Shown here piece by piece: positions 17,044 to 25,412 of a stretch of 64,000 nucleotides of DNA. The notes below the pieces were generated by a model that was not told the origin of the DNA, made no database searches, and worked only from the letters and a program-made list of their open reading frames with translations. Both the position numbers and the translations under genes were made by a program. This stretch comes from JAAYDS01 sp012729155 (GTDB lineage Bacteria; Chloroflexota; Anaerolineae; UBA1429), in contig DAIPBO010000004.1 of the NCBI GenBank assembly GCA_036774405.1, forward strand, positions 62,001 through 126,000, given 5' to 3'. The number at the start of each line of letters is the position of its first letter. The first letter of the stretch is position 1.

Positions 17044-18162
17044 CTACAGATCGAGGGCGTAGAGGCGATGCACCTTGGCCCATTGGATGGGGAGGCTGCT
17101 CAACTCGCGCTGCATGCGCTCATTGTCGGCGCGAATCTGCACCAGCTCGGCGCGTTCAAAGCGCGAGCCCACCAGCGTCTTGATGAGTTCGCTGAATAGA
17201 ATCGTGGCACCGCCCAACCCCTGGTGCTCTTGTGAGATGCCCATACCGTTGATGTCGACCAGCCGTGTGGTGCGCTGGGCAGCCAGCAGGCGCGCCCACC
17301 CCAAGAGCCAGAGCCTTCCGCCAGAGCGCTGGATGGCCGTGTTGATATCTGGGTAGGCGAACACAAAGCCCACCAGCTCATCGCCGCGAAAGACGAGCTT
17401 GAGGAGTCTTGGGTCGGCGATGCTGAGCAGGCGTTGAGCGAGGGCGGCAACCTCTGGGTCGGTGAGAGGGATGTTGTCGGCCACCAAAGCGAGCGAGCGG
17501 TTGTAGAGCTGCCGGAAGGCGGGGATGAGAGCGCGCAGTTCGCGCTTATGGCGGAAAGTGGCCACGTGCAGACCGCGACGCTCCATTACGCGCGCGGCAA
17601 CGGCATGCAGTCGTTCGGGGATGACGCCGTCGCGCTGCATATAGCCCGAGTGCAGATCCTCGATGCCCCGCAACCCCTGACCTAGCAGCAAGCGCTCATA
17701 GTAGGGTAGGTGGTAGGGAATGCCCATCGCTGGCACGTACTCGTGACCCTGCACCAGCAACCCCAGTCCATCTAGGGCGCCAAAACCACGTGGCCCAACC
17801 AGTTGGCTCAGGCCGCGACGTTTGGCCCAGTCACTCGCACCCTGAAAGAGCAAGTCTACCACCTCATCGTCGTCGACAGTCTCAAAGAGCGTAAAGAACG
17901 CCGTGCGCCTGCCATGGTGGGCGTTGTAGCGGCTGTTATCCAGTACCGCCATGCGCCCCAGCAGGCGAGCGCCGGCAAACACGCCGAGAAACGCCGCCTC
18001 AGAATGTGCGTAGAAGGGGTTGGTGCGACGATCGAAAGCGAATCGCGCCTCGCCCGCAAGCGGCGGCACCCACTGGGCAGAACACCTATACAGCCGCGCC
18101 GGGAGATCCTCCCAGGCGCGACGGTCAGCGCGATGCTCAGTGTCCAGCTCACGTATCTGCAC
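17044..18162 (-). CDS. GNAT-fold N-acetyltransferase-like protein (YghO-like)
   Basis: 372-aa protein resembling the large GNAT-like family that includes E. coli YghO. The visible features are a GNAT-type core with the acyl-CoA loop region (HQGLGGATILFSELIKTLV, near residue 318), the LVGPRGFGALDGLGLLVQG block typical of this group, and a C-terminus ending in QWAKVHRLYALDL. No membrane segment is seen. The start is GTG 18162, preceded by GAGGGGG. It has its own promoter at 18230-18258. The acyl acceptor is unknown. Confidence 0.7.
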   Translation of the reverse strand: MQIRELDTEHRADRRAWEDLPARLYRCSAQWVPPLAGEARFAFDRRTNPFYAHSEAAFLGVFAGARLLGRMAVLDNSRYNAHHGRRTAFFTLFETVDDDEVVDLLFQGASDWAKRRGLSQLVGPRGFGALDGLGLLVQGHEYVPAMGIPYHLPYYERLLLGQGLRGIEDLHSGYMQRDGVIPERLHAVAARVMERRGLHVATFRHKRELRALIPAFRQLYNRSLALVADNIPLTDPEVAALAQRLLSIADPRLLKLVFRGDELVGFVFAYPDINTAIQRSGGRLWLLGWARLLAAQRTTRLVDINGMGISQEHQGLGGATILFSELIKTLVGSRFERAELVQIRADNERMQRELSSLPIQWAKVHRLYALDL

Positions 18163-18229
18163 GGGGCCCCCTCATCACACGTTGTGGCGCAGCATGTCAC
18201 CGTTCATCGGCCAGGCGCGATCACAGATG

Positions 18230-18258
18230 AATATAGCGTCGGCGAGCGGCTCTGGCAA
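18230..18258 (-). promoter_or_regulatory. Promoter of GNAT-like gene
   Basis: Minus-strand TTGCCA (18253-18258), 17-nt spacer, TATATT (18230-18235). The leader would be about 60 nt. Confidence 0.6.
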
Positions 18259-18337
18259 TCGGTTGCCGCGTCAGGTAGAAACAGGCCGCCACTGGCCAGG
18301 TGGCCAGTCAAAGATCAGTCCACGTCGCCGATGCCGC

Positions 18338-18359
18338 GCCGCTATAGAGCGGCTAGAAT
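18338..18359 (+). promoter_or_regulatory. Possible -10 box with overlapping inverted repeat upstream of Lia-like operon
   Basis: GCCGCT ATAG AGCGGC (18338-18353) is a 6-bp inverted repeat directly followed by TAGAAT (18354-18359), about 50 nt before ATG 18411. No -35 match exists at 16-18 nt, which could mean regulation by an activator or an alternative sigma factor. The rest of the 248-nt gap shows nothing further. Confidence 0.3.
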
Positions 18360-18410
18360 GGGGCCAAGATCAGCGAACAACTGCTTACTGAGCAGAGAGG
18401 AGTCGACATC

Positions 18411-18962
18411 ATGTCTAGTGGCAACGACAAACGTAGTCAACGGGATGCGAACCTGACCATTGCCACGTTACTGATCCTAGCGGGCGTGGTGGCCCTGGTG
18501 GCGCAGTTTGTGCGCATCCCCTTGGGGCGCTACATGTGGCCCTTTTCGGTGATCGTCCCTGGGGTGCTGCTGGTGGTGCTTGGGCTGGGTCTGCGCAACC
18601 AGGCTTCAGAGGGCCTGACAGTGTTGGGCAGTCTGGTGACCGGAGTGGGTATGGTGCTGTTCTTGCAGAACCTGACAGGACTCTGGGCCAGCTGGGCCTA
18701 TAGCTGGGCCCTGATTGCCCCCGGTGCGGTGGGGTTGGGGCAGGCGGTATATGGCACCGTCAGAGACGACCCGGCCAAGGTGGCCGAGGGCTGGGGCAGC
18801 ATGCGCGCTGGGCTGTGGATGTTTGTGGTGGGTTTTGTGTTCTTTGAGCTGGTGATCGGACTGTCTGGCTTTGGCCTCGGCAAGACAAGCTGGCCAATCG
18901 TGATCATTGTATTGGGCGCTGTGTTGCTGGTGCGTAGCATCGTGGGGCACAGTAGAGACTAG
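18411..18962 (+). CDS. Multi-pass membrane protein of LiaI/DUF5668 type
   Basis: 183-aa hydrophobic protein with about five membrane helices, the last one followed by a short basic tail. Helices with the pattern WPFSVIVPGVLLVVLGLGL and SWALIAPGAVGLGQAVYG resemble the DUF5668/LiaI-type helical pairs. ATG 18411 follows GAGAGGAG. It begins a set of genes (DUF4342, GIN-domain lipoprotein, LiaF-like protein, GlsB-like protein) that looks like an envelope-stress group. The function is not known. Confidence 0.65.
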   Translation: MSSGNDKRSQRDANLTIATLLILAGVVALVAQFVRIPLGRYMWPFSVIVPGVLLVVLGLGLRNQASEGLTVLGSLVTGVGMVLFLQNLTGLWASWAYSWALIAPGAVGLGQAVYGTVRDDPAKVAEGWGSMRAGLWMFVVGFVFFELVIGLSGFGLGKTSWPIVIIVLGAVLLVRSIVGHSRD

Positions 18963-19011
18963 TGTGTGTGTGTGCGGTTGAACTCGAGTGCGCTCAGAGC
19001 GAGGTGTTGAG

Positions 19012-19266
19012 ATGACACAGAACGACATACGACAAGAAGAGATGCGTATCAGCGGTCAGGAGCTGACCAACAAAGTCAAAGAGCTGCTGCACGAGGGCAA
19101 CGTTCGACGGATCGTCGTCAGAAGCGATCACGGGCAGACGGTGATCGAGATTCCCTTGACAGTGGGGCTGGTAGGCGTGGTGCTGGTGCCGGTTTGGGCA
19201 GCTATTGGGGCCATTGCCGCGCTGGTGACTGACTGCAGCATCGCCATCGAGCGGCGTGAGGACTAG
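19012..19266 (+). CDS. DUF4342 domain protein
   Basis: 84-aa protein matching the DUF4342 pattern: an N-terminal helix with VKELLHEGNVRRIVVRSDHG, then IEIPLTVGLVGVVLVPVWAAIGAIAALVTDC as a hydrophobic stretch, and a C-terminal IAIERRED. ATG 19012 is chosen over the upstream in-frame ATG at 18988 because GAGGTGTTGAG precedes it. The role is unknown. It lies within the envelope-stress-like gene set. Confidence 0.75.
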   Translation: MTQNDIRQEEMRISGQELTNKVKELLHEGNVRRIVVRSDHGQTVIEIPLTVGLVGVVLVPVWAAIGAIAALVTDCSIAIERRED

Positions 19267-19270
19267 CACG

Positions 19271-20020
19271 ATGATACTCCGCCAGCGTCTGACCATGTTA
19301 CTCAAAGCCAGCCTAGGGGCTTTGACAGCGTTCGTGCTGGTGGGCTGCGCCCTAGGGCCTGGAGTCGGTGGAGGGCCTGTCGAGACCCGCACCGTGCCGG
19401 TGAATGGCGTCACCGAGGTCACCTTTGAGGGAGTGGGTGATCTAGAGATCATCCAGGGCGAGGCAGAGTCCCTCGAGATCCGCGCGCAAGCAGGCCTGCT
19501 GGAGGCTGTGACCACTGAGGTGCGTGGCAACAGGCTGTACATCAGCCTGCGGCGCGAATCCTGGCGGACCAACGTGCGGGCGTTGCAAGAGATCCACTAT
19601 CGCCTGGTGGTGCCAGACCTTACGCAAGTGACCCTTGCGGGTGCAGGCGCGATCCGTATCTCTCAACTGCGCACCGAGCAGCTGCGTCTGGACCTGGACG
19701 GAGCTGGCGACATTCATATTGATGATATGCGCGTCGACTCTTTCACGGTGAGGCACCGTGGGGCAGGCTCTATCGACGCCAAAGGCGAGGTAGGCATGCA
19801 GACTGTGCGGGTTGCGGGTGCTGGTAGCTACAGAGCCGAAGGGCTTGACTCGCTGCGCGCACGCATCGAGATCGCCGGCGCGGGTGACGCGATCGTAAGC
19901 GTCCAGGAGCACCTGGATGCGCGGATCTACGGCGTCGGCAGCATTCGCTACCATGGTGACCCCAAGCTCGAACAACGAGTCTTGGGTGTCGGGCAGATCA
20001 AACGCATCGGCTCCAGATAA
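19271..20020 (+). CDS. Lipoprotein with GIN/DUF2807 head domain
   Basis: 249-aa protein with a lipoprotein signal peptide (lipobox LVGC, Cys26) followed by a repetitive right-handed beta structure. The GAG motif recurs (LAGAGAIRI, LDGAGDIHID, HRGAGSIDA, VAGAGSYRA, IAGAGDAIV), as in DUF2807 putative auto-transporter adhesin head GIN domains. ATG 19271 is preferred over GTG 19256, which lies inside the preceding gene. It is expected to be anchored on the outer face of the membrane. The next gene encodes a LiaF-like protein with a similar repetitive domain. Confidence 0.8.
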   Translation: MILRQRLTMLLKASLGALTAFVLVGCALGPGVGGGPVETRTVPVNGVTEVTFEGVGDLEIIQGEAESLEIRAQAGLLEAVTTEVRGNRLYISLRRESWRTNVRALQEIHYRLVVPDLTQVTLAGAGAIRISQLRTEQLRLDLDGAGDIHIDDMRVDSFTVRHRGAGSIDAKGEVGMQTVRVAGAGSYRAEGLDSLRARIEIAGAGDAIVSVQEHLDARIYGVGSIRYHGDPKLEQRVLGVGQIKRIGSR

Positions 20021-20044
20021 GCTACGCACACAGAGGGTAGAACC

Positions 20045-21139
20045 ATGACGCAATACGACGACCACGAACGGACGATAAGGGATGGCTCGTTCTTTTGGCC
20101 AGTGGTGCTCATCGGCATCGGTGTGGTGGCGCTACTGGTGAACTATGGGCACCTGCCGAGCGAGAACCTCTGGGGCCTGCTGAGCCTTTGGCCGCTGTTG
20201 CTGGTGTTGGGTGGCCTCGACCTCATCTTTTCACGGCGTCGGCCGGCCGTGGGCGGTCTGTTGGGATTAATGCTCGTCGGCGTGGTGGTTTGGTTGATGT
20301 ACACTGGGCGAGTGCCTACGTCAGCCACCGAAGCATTCTCTATTGGTGGGTTGCATATCAATGCATCTCCGGCAGATGTGCAGCGCGACCACTATGTTGA
20401 ACCGCTGGCCGGTGCCGAGCGCGCCGACGTTGCGCTCAAATTGCGACACTATGACACCGAGATCGACGCTCTGCCCAGAGACAGCGACAATCTGCTCGAG
20501 GCGACCATAGATCATACGGGCCAGGTGCGGTTCAGCACGCTGGGCGAGGCCGAACGCAGCGTTTCGTTGAGCGCCGACACCACCAGCTTTAGCCTAGGCT
20601 CCATAGCGAGCGGCCACCGTTGGAGGGTCTCGTTGACGAGGCGAGTGCCTATCGCTCTGGACATCGAGATGAGTTCGGGCGATCTCGCGATGGACCTGAC
20701 GTCTGCCATGCTGCAGCGGCTCGGTCTGCGTGGGGGGGCCGGCGAGGTTGATGCGCTGCTGCCAGGGGGCGCGTATGACCTCTCATACAAAGGGGGATCG
20801 GGCGATGTGACGCTCGACGTGCTGGCACGCGCCGAGGGCGATTACGAGTTGACGATGGGCTCGGGTGACGTACAGATTCGCCTGGGCGACGATGCCAACG
20901 TACGCATCGTACAGCGCCTGGGCGGCGCGGGGGATCTGCACCTCTCGGTGCCGCCTGGCACGCCGCTGCAGGTCAGTGTAGAGAACACTGGCGCTGGCAG
21001 GGTGGTGCCGCCGAACAAGCTGGCCACCCTTGAGGATGGCCGGCTGTGGCAGAGCGACGACTATGCAGGCGCCGCGCGACGGGTGACGGTTGCGATCGAG
21101 CGCATGGGCTCTGGCGATGTCATCGTCAATTACCGGTGA
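20045..21139 (+). CDS. LiaF-like membrane protein with beta-repeat domain
   Basis: 364-aa protein with about three N-terminal membrane helices (residues ~16-85, DUF5668/LiaF-type) and a soluble C-terminal domain of repeating short strands (SSGDLAMDL, GGAGEVDAL, GGSGDVTLDV, GSGDVQIRL, GGAGDLHLSV, GSGDVIVNYR). The layout resembles LiaF/toast-rack proteins, which sense or restrain envelope-stress signalling. No cognate two-component system is adjacent. It starts 24 nt after the GIN lipoprotein gene. Confidence 0.7.
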   Translation: MTQYDDHERTIRDGSFFWPVVLIGIGVVALLVNYGHLPSENLWGLLSLWPLLLVLGGLDLIFSRRRPAVGGLLGLMLVGVVVWLMYTGRVPTSATEAFSIGGLHINASPADVQRDHYVEPLAGAERADVALKLRHYDTEIDALPRDSDNLLEATIDHTGQVRFSTLGEAERSVSLSADTTSFSLGSIASGHRWRVSLTRRVPIALDIEMSSGDLAMDLTSAMLQRLGLRGGAGEVDALLPGGAYDLSYKGGSGDVTLDVLARAEGDYELTMGSGDVQIRLGDDANVRIVQRLGGAGDLHLSVPPGTPLQVSVENTGAGRVVPPNKLATLEDGRLWQSDDYAGAARRVTVAIERMGSGDVIVNYR

Positions 21140-21213
21140 GAAGTCTTGGCGCTTGCGCAATGCGCCGAAAGCTGGCATGCTGTAGACAAGGCTTGGTTTA
21201 GAGGGGGAAAAAG

Positions 21214-21459
21214 ATGGGCATTCTGGGATGGATCGTCCTGGGGGCGTTGGCGGGCTGGGTTGCCAGCATCATTGTGGGCACGAACCGGCAACAAGGGCTG
21301 CTGCGCGACATTCTGCTCGGCATTGGCGGGGCAGTGGTTGGCGGCCTGGTGATGAATCTGATCGGCGGGCATGGTGTCACCGGCATAAACCTGCCCTCTT
21401 TCCTGGTGGCGCTGGGTGGAGCCATCGTGCTCTTGCTGCTGTTCGGCCGCAAGCGCTAA
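21214..21459 (+). CDS. GlsB/YeaQ/YmgE family stress-response membrane protein
   Basis: 81-aa protein with three membrane helices and the family pattern GWIVLGALAGWVASIIVGTNRQQGLLRDILLGIGGAVVGG. AGAGGGGG precedes the ATG. It follows the LiaF-like gene by 74 nt and may share its transcript or have its own promoter; a weak TTGCGC at 21153 is seen without a clear -10 box. The molecular role of the family is not established. Confidence 0.9.
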   Translation: MGILGWIVLGALAGWVASIIVGTNRQQGLLRDILLGIGGAVVGGLVMNLIGGHGVTGINLPSFLVALGGAIVLLLLFGRKR

Positions 21460-21478
21460 GGCGGTTTCGCGGCGGACC

Positions 21479-23395
21479 CTAATCGCAGCGCGGCGGCAGT
21501 GCGTCGCGCACGGTGACTCGGCCCGCCAGCGCACGCAGGCAGGCAGGCAGGTCGATGTGCCGCAGCAGCCCATGCGCAAAGTTGGCAGCGGGCCAAGATA
21601 CAATTGGCTCTTGGGCCCAGCGCAAGAACGAAGTAGGCGCATTGAGCAGCGTGACATGGGCTACGCGCTCATCGAGCAAGGCCACAAAGAGCGCCATGAC
21701 CGCACCCTGGCCACGCCCATATAGCTCGATTTGCCGGGCGCCGCGATCGCACAGCAGGTCGATGGTGCGGAGCACGTCAAAGACTCTGCGCCCCAGAAAC
21801 GACTCGCCCATGAGCTGCGCATAGCCATGCGCCATATAGTCGACGCCATAGGCATTCCAGAAGCCGCGCGGGTCATCGGGGATTGACTCGCCCAGGCCAC
21901 GGACATCGAGCGCCAGGAGTTCGCCCTGCGAGCGCAGCGACAAGGCCAGGGGTTGGTTGGCCAGGTCATCCTCTGCAGCGAGGTGTGGCAGCCAGAGCCG
22001 GGCCGTTGTTGGGCTATCCAGCGACATCTCACCCTCGGCGCCAGCTGGCAGGGCCCGCCGCAGCAGGGCCCGAATGTCGCGCTCGGTCTCGATGGCATAG
22101 CGACCGATAGTGCAGAGACCGTCGCGCTCTGGGCGCAGCACGCGATAGCCAGGCACACCCAGCCGGGGCGGCAGTTGCAGCACCTGAGACAGCACGCGCG
22201 GCAGACGCTCAGCGGGCAATGGTGGGGCTGTTGCCAGGCTGGCCGCAGATTGGGCTGCGATCAGCCTGGGGATAGGCGTGGCGCCGACAGCGAGCACCTG
22301 TCCCTCTGGCGTGGCCCAGAGCGCTTCGGCTGGCAGCGGGCCGTCGCCATCGGCAACGGTGGCCGCCCCAAAGCCGGCCTGCCGTGCGAAAAAGCGCACC
22401 ATGGCAGCCTGGTTGTCATCGTGATAGCCATGACCATGGGCGCCCAGGTGGGCATCAAACCGGTCGTCAGCACCGAGCAGTTCATAGATGCGGCGCGCCT
22501 CTGATGCCGCCTGCAAGAAACCGCGCCGATCGAAAAAGTCGTTGCGCTGGCCCAGCAAGATCAGCGGCGCCGGCGCGCGCCCGATGAGGAAATCGACCAT
22601 CTCGAGCCCCCGAGCGATGGCGCCAGGGGGATACTGCTCTACGTCGGCAGGCTCTTCGTTCTCTAGGTTGCGTAGGAACGTCGTCACAAAGCATGACGGC
22701 GCGCCCATGGTGAGCCGGTCATCGGCGGCAAAGAGCCAGGTGGCCATGGTGCCGCCGCCCGAGTTGCCGGTAACGCCCACCCGCGAGGGATCCACCTCGG
22801 GGCGCGAGAGAAGCACATCCAGAGCGCGCATGCCATCCCACAAACGCCAGGCGCCGAACCAATCGCCGGTGAACTCGAGTTGCTTGCCCATCATGTTATG
22901 CGCGGCCACACAGCCACGCACGGCCTCACGGTCGGCCAGCCCATAGTACTGATCGCGCTCGCCCTGATTGATGGGATCGTAGACAAGCACCACGAAACCA
23001 GCCACGGCCAGACGCTGACAGAAGGCCTGATAGCGAGGCTCGGCCTTGCCTGCCTCGGCGTGGCCACAGGTCGCGAGAACAGCCGGCGCTGGCGCCGACA
23101 GGCCAGCGGGCACATACAGATTGGCCGTGACCAGCACGCCAGGCCGGCTCTCAAAGGTCAGTAGCTCGATGGTATAGCCCACGCGCTGCACCCGTCCGGT
23201 GCGCTGGGTGTGTAACGGCGTGCGCTCGGGCAGAGGACTCAGACAGGCTCGCGCCTGTCGGCGCACCTCGTCGCAATAGGCACGCGCTAGCGCCGGCGTG
23301 GTGATGTCAGCGAGGCGCTCACTGCGCCGCGCGTCCAGCTCGCGAAGCCGCCGCACATAGTCGTCCAGCACCATATGGCCATATCCGCGGCGCAT
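21479..23395 (-). CDS. Tandem alpha/beta hydrolase, acetyl-xylan-esterase-like
   Basis: 638-aa protein with two alpha/beta hydrolase-like halves. The first half holds an intact nucleophile elbow, GVTGNSGGGTMATWL (near residue 218), with upstream motifs YVPAGLSAPAPAVLATCGH and VVLVYDPINQGERDQYYG typical of Abhydrolase_7/acetyl-xylan-esterase-like enzymes, and a likely catalytic His in HLGAHGHGYHDDNQ. The second half has the elbow-like GRGQGAVMALFVALL, in which the Ser is Gly, so it is probably inactive. ATG 23395 is preferred (AAGGGGGG upstream) over ATG 23410 and the long extension. It is likely cotranscribed with the SCP2 gene. Confidence 0.75.
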   Translation of the reverse strand: MRRGYGHMVLDDYVRRLRELDARRSERLADITTPALARAYCDEVRRQARACLSPLPERTPLHTQRTGRVQRVGYTIELLTFESRPGVLVTANLYVPAGLSAPAPAVLATCGHAEAGKAEPRYQAFCQRLAVAGFVVLVYDPINQGERDQYYGLADREAVRGCVAAHNMMGKQLEFTGDWFGAWRLWDGMRALDVLLSRPEVDPSRVGVTGNSGGGTMATWLFAADDRLTMGAPSCFVTTFLRNLENEEPADVEQYPPGAIARGLEMVDFLIGRAPAPLILLGQRNDFFDRRGFLQAASEARRIYELLGADDRFDAHLGAHGHGYHDDNQAAMVRFFARQAGFGAATVADGDGPLPAEALWATPEGQVLAVGATPIPRLIAAQSAASLATAPPLPAERLPRVLSQVLQLPPRLGVPGYRVLRPERDGLCTIGRYAIETERDIRALLRRALPAGAEGEMSLDSPTTARLWLPHLAAEDDLANQPLALSLRSQGELLALDVRGLGESIPDDPRGFWNAYGVDYMAHGYAQLMGESFLGRRVFDVLRTIDLLCDRGARQIELYGRGQGAVMALFVALLDERVAHVTLLNAPTSFLRWAQEPIVSWPAANFAHGLLRHIDLPACLRALAGRVTVRDALPPRCD

Positions 23396-23459
23396 CAATC
23401 CCCCCTTCATCGTGTGCTGCTCGTGCGCCGGCGCGCATCGCGTGAGAGCCGCAAGAGAC

Positions 23460-23846
23460 TCAGGCCAGCCCGCGCGCTGTCTTGTAGGCAGGCACAAAGT
23501 AGTAGAGGTAGGCAGCAGCTGACTCGGCCGTCCACTCGTTGCCACGCAAGCGGATGGCGCCTGTCATATAGGCAGATTCGCCACTCAGTTTGCCAGTGAG
23601 GAGCTTCTCAAACACCTCTGAACTGCACGAGACGGCGATGGTAGCGGTATCGGCGCCGCCCACCGAACCAGTTACCGTTCCCTTCTCGATGGCGGTGGTG
23701 TATTCGGCGGCGATGTCAGTGATCTTCCACCCGATCGACATGCTGGCGTTGGCGATGCGCGCAAGAAAACGCTCGTCTTGCTTGAGATTGGCGATCATCC
23801 TGTCCAGCGTGGCCACAAAAACGTCGGCATTGGCAAACACGGCCAT
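23460..23846 (-). CDS. SCP2 sterol-binding-like protein
   Basis: 128-aa protein with the SCP2 lipid-binding fold: IGWKITDIAAEYTTAIEKGTVTG, TATIAVSCSSEVFEKLLTGKLSGESAYMTGAIRLRG and a C-terminal helix. ATG 23846 follows GGGGAGG. The longer in-frame reading up to 23924 is excluded by a promoter whose -10 lies at 23890-23895. It is expected to bind lipids or fatty acyl chains in the cytoplasm. Confidence 0.8.
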   Translation of the reverse strand: MAVFANADVFVATLDRMIANLKQDERFLARIANASMSIGWKITDIAAEYTTAIEKGTVTGSVGGADTATIAVSCSSEVFEKLLTGKLSGESAYMTGAIRLRGNEWTAESAAAYLYYFVPAYKTARGLA

Positions 23847-23889
23847 GGTAACCTCCCCGTTGTCATGCACCGTAGAGACCCATGACGCT

Positions 23890-23918
23890 AGCATAGCAGA
23901 GGCGCAGAGCACAGGCAA
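23890..23918 (-). promoter_or_regulatory. Promoter of SCP2 gene
   Basis: Minus-strand TTGCCT (23913-23918), 17-nt spacer, TATGCT (23890-23895) with an extended TGn before the -10 box. Confidence 0.6.
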
Positions 23919-24025
23919 GCGCATTCTGGGCCCCGTCTCTCCACGCCGGCAGCAGGCGAGTCAGCGCAACAGAGTAGGTTGTCGCGAGCGAGAGGGCGGC
24001 GAGCACAACGCATCTGACCCCGTAG

Positions 24026-24054
24026 TTGAGGCAGCGCGCAGCCTGTGTTATCAT
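24026..24054 (+). promoter_or_regulatory. Promoter of trmFO operon
   Basis: TTGAGG (24026-24031), 17-nt spacer, TATCAT (24049-24054) with TGT as an extended -10. Transcription from about 24061 fits ATG 24078. Confidence 0.6.
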
Positions 24055-24077
24055 GTCTTATTAAGAGCAGGAGGGTG

Positions 24078-25412
24078 ATGACCAGACTGACGGTGATCGG
24101 CGGCGGATTGGCGGGCTCAGAGGCTGCCTGGCAGGCGGCTGAACGGGGCCTGGACGTCACGCTCTACGAAATGCGCCCCGGGCAGTCGACACCTGCTCAC
24201 CAGACTGATCAGCTTGCCGAGTTGGTCTGCAGCAATTCGCTTGGCTCTGCGCTGCCAGATCGCGCACCTGGTCTGCTCAAGAACGAGTTGCGGATGTTCG
24301 GTTCGCTCATCCTCGCTTGTGCGGCAGAGTGCGCTGTGCCCGCGGGCGGCGCACTGGCCGTGGGGCGCGAGGCCTTTAGCCGCCGCGTTACCGAGCGCAT
24401 CGTTGGCCATCCGCGCATTCAGGTGGTGCGTCAGGAGGTTGCGCGCGTACCGGCGGCGGGCCTTACCATCGTGGCAAGCGGGCCGCTCACCTCTGCTGCC
24501 CTCGCTGACGACCTCGTGAGGCTGGCGGGTGAGGCGCAACTCTACTTTTATGACGCCATGGCGCCCATCGTTATGGCCGAGTCTATCGACATGTCTGTCG
24601 CCTTTCGTGCTGCGCGCTACGGGCGCGGCAGCGATGACTATATCAACTGCCCTCTGGACGAGCAGACCTATCGCACCTTTGTGTACGAGCTCGTGCATGC
24701 TGAGCGGCTACCGCTACGGGACTTTGAGCGCGAGGACCAGCGCTTTTTCGAGGCCTGTTTGCCCATCGAAGTGCTGGCCGAGCGTGGCGACCGGGCCCTG
24801 GCCTATGGGCCGCTGCGGCCGGTGGGGCTTAGAGACCCGCGCACTGGTCAGCGTCCCTATGCTGTGGTGCAGTTGCGGCAAGACAATCTCGCTGGCACGC
24901 TCTATAATCTGGTAGGCTTTCAGACCAACCTGCGCTGGGGCGAACAGAGGCGCGTCTTTGGCCTGATTCCTGGGCTCGAGCGCGCTGAATGGGTACGCTA
25001 TGGGCAGATGCACCGTAACACCTACCTCAATGCGCCCGTACTACTGCGCCCCACGCTGCAATGGCACGACCGTGACGATCTCTTTGTCGCCGGGCAGATC
25101 AGCGGCACCGAGGGATATGTGGGCTCGACGGCCAGCGGCCTGGTGGCAGGGATCAATGCCGCGCGTTTGGTGGCTGGCCAGGAGCCGCTCCGTTTCCCGC
25201 CTACGACCATGCTCGGCGCGCTGCTGCGCTACATCTCGACGCCGCAAGAGGCGGCCTTTCAGCCGATGAAGCCCAACATGGGGCTGCTGCCCGAACTGGT
25301 GGGGTGGCGCGGCCGCAAGCGCGATCGCAATGCCGCCTATGCCGAACGCGCCCTCACAGATCTTGCGGCGTTTCGCGCAGAGCACGACCTGCCCGAAGGC
25401 CAACGCTCATGA
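24078..25412 (+). CDS. trmFO: Methylenetetrahydrofolate-tRNA-(uracil-5-)-methyltransferase
   Basis: 444-aa FAD/folate-dependent enzyme that makes m5U54 in the T-loop of tRNA. N-terminal LTVIGGGLAGSEAAWQAAERG binds FAD. TDQLAELVCSNSLGSALPDRAPGLLKNELRMFGSL, VPAGGALAVGRE and VAGQISGTEGYVGSTASGLVAGINAA are classic TrmFO blocks. GGAGG precedes ATG 24078. The stop overlaps the next gene's ATG (ATGA). It is the first gene of trmFO-M28 peptidase-dapL-hflX. Confidence 0.97.
   Translation: MTRLTVIGGGLAGSEAAWQAAERGLDVTLYEMRPGQSTPAHQTDQLAELVCSNSLGSALPDRAPGLLKNELRMFGSLILACAAECAVPAGGALAVGREAFSRRVTERIVGHPRIQVVRQEVARVPAAGLTIVASGPLTSAALADDLVRLAGEAQLYFYDAMAPIVMAESIDMSVAFRAARYGRGSDDYINCPLDEQTYRTFVYELVHAERLPLRDFEREDQRFFEACLPIEVLAERGDRALAYGPLRPVGLRDPRTGQRPYAVVQLRQDNLAGTLYNLVGFQTNLRWGEQRRVFGLIPGLERAEWVRYGQMHRNTYLNAPVLLRPTLQWHDRDDLFVAGQISGTEGYVGSTASGLVAGINAARLVAGQEPLRFPPTTMLGALLRYISTPQEAAFQPMKPNMGLLPELVGWRGRKRDRNAAYAERALTDLAAFRAEHDLPEGQRS

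Noticed and set aside
18961..18975. GT dinucleotide tract after the 18411-18962 gene as a phase-variable switch
   Set aside because: It lies outside any reading frame and away from a promoter, and is short, so an effect is unlikely.
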